DNA of 64,000 bases from Bog-950 sp964615305. GTDB taxonomy: Bacteria > Bacteroidota > Bacteroidia > Chitinophagales > LD1. The notes under the pieces were generated by a model. That model did no database searches, was not told where the DNA came from, and saw only the letters and a list, made by a program, of their open reading frames with translations. The stretch lies in contig CAZTNA010000017.1 in assembly GCA_964615305.1 (NCBI GenBank), forward strand, positions 1-64,000, given 5' to 3'. Made by a program: the position numbers and the translations under genes. Position 1 is the stretch's first letter; each line of letters begins with the position of its first letter. Shown here in pieces: positions 61,459 through 64,000 of this stretch.

Positions 61459-62085
61459 GTGCTTTACAATTTTATTACCATTGAAGGGTGTATTGGTGCA
61501 GGTAAAACAACGCTGAGCAAAAAAATTGCTGCTGACCATAACGGCAAACTGATATTAGAAGCATTTGAAAACAATCCGTTTCTGCCAAAGTTTTATGAAG
61601 ATCCGCAACGCCATGCTTTTTCAGTGGAGTTGTTTTTTATGGCTGAGCGATTTCAGCATTTAAAGAAACTGCTCAGCGAAGCCGACATGTTTACTTCATT
61701 TACTGTCAGTGATTTTATTTTTCAAAAGAGTTTGATTTTTGCCAACAACAACTTAAGTGACGATGAGCAAAAACTCTACCGCACTCTGTTTGACATTATT
61801 AACCCTTCTTTGCCCAAACCTGACATTACTCTTTACCTGTACGCATCTGTTGAGAAACTATTACATAACATTAAGCAGCGAGGTAGAGAGTATGAGCAAA
61901 GTATTTCAGCTGAGTATCTAGAGAAAATTCAAAACTCGTACCTCGAGTATTTTAAACTGCAAACTCAACAACGTATTGTTATTGTTAATACTACACACCT
62001 TAATTACGTTGATTTAAAAAAAGATTATGAACTTGTGGTTGACATATTAAACACCAAGTTTGATATAGGCCTGCATTACGTTTAA
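61459..62085 (+). CDS. Deoxynucleoside kinase
   Basis: Deoxynucleoside kinases phosphorylate deoxynucleosides for salvage. The 208-residue product has the P-loop GCIGAGKT (10-17), the helix with AERFQHLKKLL, the stretch FTVSDFIFQKSLIFANNNL at the substrate-binding loop, and a lid region with RGREYEQSIS. It begins with GTG; the next plausible start would cut the P-loop. Substrate (purine or pyrimidine) cannot be told. It runs convergent with the acylase gene, 3 nt between stops. Confidence 0.88.
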   Translation: MLYNFITIEGCIGAGKTTLSKKIAADHNGKLILEAFENNPFLPKFYEDPQRHAFSVELFFMAERFQHLKKLLSEADMFTSFTVSDFIFQKSLIFANNNLSDDEQKLYRTLFDIINPSLPKPDITLYLYASVEKLLHNIKQRGREYEQSISAEYLEKIQNSYLEYFKLQTQQRIVIVNTTHLNYVDLKKDYELVVDILNTKFDIGLHYV

Positions 62086-62088
62086 CTT

Positions 62089-64000
62089 CTACTCTCCGGG
62101 GCGGTATATACGTTCAGCATGTTGGTAAGCCCATTCTTTCTTTAAACTTTCTTCCTTGGTTTGATGGTTTACATACATCTGCATTTGGTCAGTATAATGT
62201 TTGCTGCCAGGTGTGTTGCTGCTGCCGTAAGGCGATACAGTGCGAAACTGAGGACCATCTTTCGTAAACCGCGTAAGCATAATAAATGTCTCACCCACAA
62301 ACACCCGTATTTTACCATTGCCGTATGGGGTGCCGTATTTTGCATTCCACATATCCGGCCCTCCATCCGTGGGCAAGTCAACGGTATCGCGTAGGTGACG
62401 CTGGTATTCGCCTAGAGGGATGTTTAGTTTTCCAAAGTTTTTCATCATGTCATCCTGCATATTTTTTATTGATGATACGAAGTATTCAAATTTTGCCTTT
62501 TTGTCAGTGATAAGTTGCTTTTCAACTTCGCCACCTGTACGATTGTATAAATCATACATTACCTTGTACACAAATGCTGCATTAGTATCGGCTAGTGCGC
62601 CTGTTTTATTCCACTGCTTAATAATCTGAATGCCATTTGCTATTTCGGGGTGATCTTTTTCGTTCAACTCGTACAAATCGTAGATGTCCCATTTGCGCAT
62701 AAACACTAATTTTTGGGGATACTTACTGTCGTATTTAATTTTTAGAAAATCGCCCCACGATACTTTTTCATAGTCTTTAATATTTTCTTCAAAACGCAAC
62801 CCTCGGTTTGTCATAGCTGTGTCATGACACATGGTGGCTATTTTTTTTGTGCATATCGGGTTTTCATCAGGAGCAGTGCATCTAAAGCAGCTGTTGTTTG
62901 CATTAAATACATAACCGCATTTCGGATTTAATACCTGTGGAATGTCATCTTCAGAAAAGAACTCGGTCCATAAAGTTTTAGATGTGTTGCCGGGTACTGT
63001 GGTTGACCAGTCATAGTTTTCATTTCGTTTCGGAAAAGCTCCGTTACTGATATAGAAAATTGTATCGTATCTGTCTGCATAAGTTATATTCTGGTTTACA
63101 ATGCCTTGCATGTTTAGTACATTTCTAAACTCAGTATAGTTGCGGGCTTTGTTCATCCGGTACCATTGTTCAGCGGCTTTAATAGTCATGTTAGAAGCTA
63201 AACGAATAGCAAACATCCCTTTCTTATTAACCACCGTGGCTCCGTACTTGCTCCACCAAATTTTTTTACCAATCGAAAGCATAAACTTGCGTTTCTGAGG
63301 TTGCTTCGCCAGGTTTACAGTAAGTTTTGCTCTGCCAATTTCGAGAGGTAACGATTGACCATCGAATAAGTAATGGTTTTTGTTTTTAGGGTCAGGTTCT
63401 AGTTGGAAAATGTCAATAGCATCAAAGCTATTTGTGGTATGAGCCCATCCTAAGTATTCGTTTACGCCATGAAATATACTTACTCCACCATGAAATGTTG
63501 ACCCATGGATATTCCATCCTTCTTCACTGTGCAAGTGCGCTTCGTACCAGCTTAGAGGGCCTTCAAGCGGTTGGTGTGAATTTATGTCGAGGTACACATC
63601 TCCATCAGTAGTTTTTCTCGAATTCATGGCCATTGCGTTAGAGCCACGTCCGGTTTCTTCGAAAGGAACTTGTTGTGCTGTGCCATTTACTGCCGCATTC
63701 AATGCTCCATCCACACCGGTCATTAATGCCATTCCTAGCATATAGCCACAAATGAAATCTTCAGGCTTTATAGGAAATGCTTTTTTTACCAACACCTTGT
63801 CCGGATGCAGTTCAGCATACCGGTTACCGGCAGCAGCGCCAGCTTCCAATACTTTTTTAAACTCAGGAGAAACATCTTTTTCATATCGCTCTTTTACAAT
63901 TTGTGGTACGCGCATCAATTGAACTGCATAATCTATTTTTGCTCCGTCTATCCCCAAGTGCCGGCCTATCATAGCCTTTGAAGCCAATAGCAGCCATTGA
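62089..64000 (-). CDS. Penicillin acylase (Ntn-hydrolase) family protein, N-terminus outside window
   Basis: The frame stays open through 64000, so the first part of the precursor is missing. After a segment typical of the alpha chain (GYMLGMALMTGVDGALNAAVNG), the motif RGSNAMAMNS marks the beta-chain start: Ser116 of the visible part would become the catalytic N-terminal nucleophile after self-cleavage. DGDVYLDINSHQPLEG and EEGWNIHGSTFHGG follow as in the family. The beta chain is complete to the C-terminus. Members cleave amides, including acyl-homoserine lactones; the substrate here is unknown. Confidence 0.88.
   Translation of the reverse strand, partial: QWLLLASKAMIGRHLGIDGAKIDYAVQLMRVPQIVKERYEKDVSPEFKKVLEAGAAAGNRYAELHPDKVLVKKAFPIKPEDFICGYMLGMALMTGVDGALNAAVNGTAQQVPFEETGRGSNAMAMNSRKTTDGDVYLDINSHQPLEGPLSWYEAHLHSEEGWNIHGSTFHGGVSIFHGVNEYLGWAHTTNSFDAIDIFQLEPDPKNKNHYLFDGQSLPLEIGRAKLTVNLAKQPQKRKFMLSIGKKIWWSKYGATVVNKKGMFAIRLASNMTIKAAEQWYRMNKARNYTEFRNVLNMQGIVNQNITYADRYDTIFYISNGAFPKRNENYDWSTTVPGNTSKTLWTEFFSEDDIPQVLNPKCGYVFNANNSCFRCTAPDENPICTKKIATMCHDTAMTNRGLRFEENIKDYEKVSWGDFLKIKYDSKYPQKLVFMRKWDIYDLYELNEKDHPEIANGIQIIKQWNKTGALADTNAAFVYKVMYDLYNRTGGEVEKQLITDKKAKFEYFVSSIKNMQDDMMKNFGKLNIPLGEYQRHLRDTVDLPTDGGPDMWNAKYGTPYGNGKIRVFVGETFIMLTRFTKDGPQFRTVSPYGSSNTPGSKHYTDQMQMYVNHQTKEESLKKEWAYQHAERIYRPGE

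Noticed and set aside
1..64000. CRISPR array or IS element
   Set aside because: No regularly spaced identical repeats with unique spacers and no transposase-like protein were seen in the window.

Overview
The window is an ordinary-looking piece of a Bacteroidota chromosome (AT-rich, short intergenic gaps, several TTG/GTG starts). The assignment rests on type IX secretion system (T9SS) parts and cargo: a PorQ-like protein, a PorP/SprF-like protein, a PorE-like TPR/PD40/OmpA protein, three proteins with type A sorting tails and two with gliding-type (type B) tails. Bacteroidota-specific families of unknown function and a TAnnTTTG promoter support it. I would not go below phylum.

Layout. 1-1595: the 3' end of a type I restriction subunit (hsdR) followed by an unknown gene. 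1596-3070: 1.5 kb without a convincing gene but with three nested or separate inverted repeats. 3121-4800: an unknown Bacteroidota family protein, an SNase-like nuclease, a dense array of GTTTAC words, and tRNA-Asp(GTC). 4914-8486: accA, an unknown gene, dapA and a DUF3179 membrane protein. 8623-11210: a secreted protein with a charged linker, a CAP-domain protein and a DUF899 protein. 11271-13253: gyrB. 13437-16488: a leftward operon of a GMC oxidoreductase, a small unknown protein, DUF2304 and a GT2 glycosyltransferase. 16678-20501: coaE, a 21-bp heptad-coding repeat tract, and clpB.

20528-28014 holds two paralogous helical proteins on the minus strand flanking a secreted repeat protein, a cupin and a PIF1-like helicase. 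28158-35752 is an envelope-protein stretch: beta-helix, lipoproteins, FISUMP-domain and DFDPG-repeat proteins. In it sits a 38-codon remnant of a second helicase C-terminus. 35972-41242 carries aconitase, a membrane adenylate cyclase and ahcY. 41385-42750 has three small lipoproteins.

42976-51313 is a T9SS block: a 1682-residue type B adhesin, then PorP/SprF-like and PorE-like genes. Such blocks are typical of adhesin export and surface anchoring. The rest contains a GT-C membrane glycosyltransferase, argS, a Cys- and Gly-rich type B protein, porQ, a cytoplasmic TPR adenylate cyclase, a lipoprotein, a deoxynucleoside kinase and a penicillin-acylase-family protein cut by the window end.

No complete novel system is proven here. 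The most unexplained signals are the GTTTAC array (4515-4665), the heptad tract (17462-17689), the G8 tract early in the adhesin (43092-43099), the helicase remnant (30780-30896), and the regular CCDTxxC repeats next to a polyglycine region in the 54773-57523 protein.
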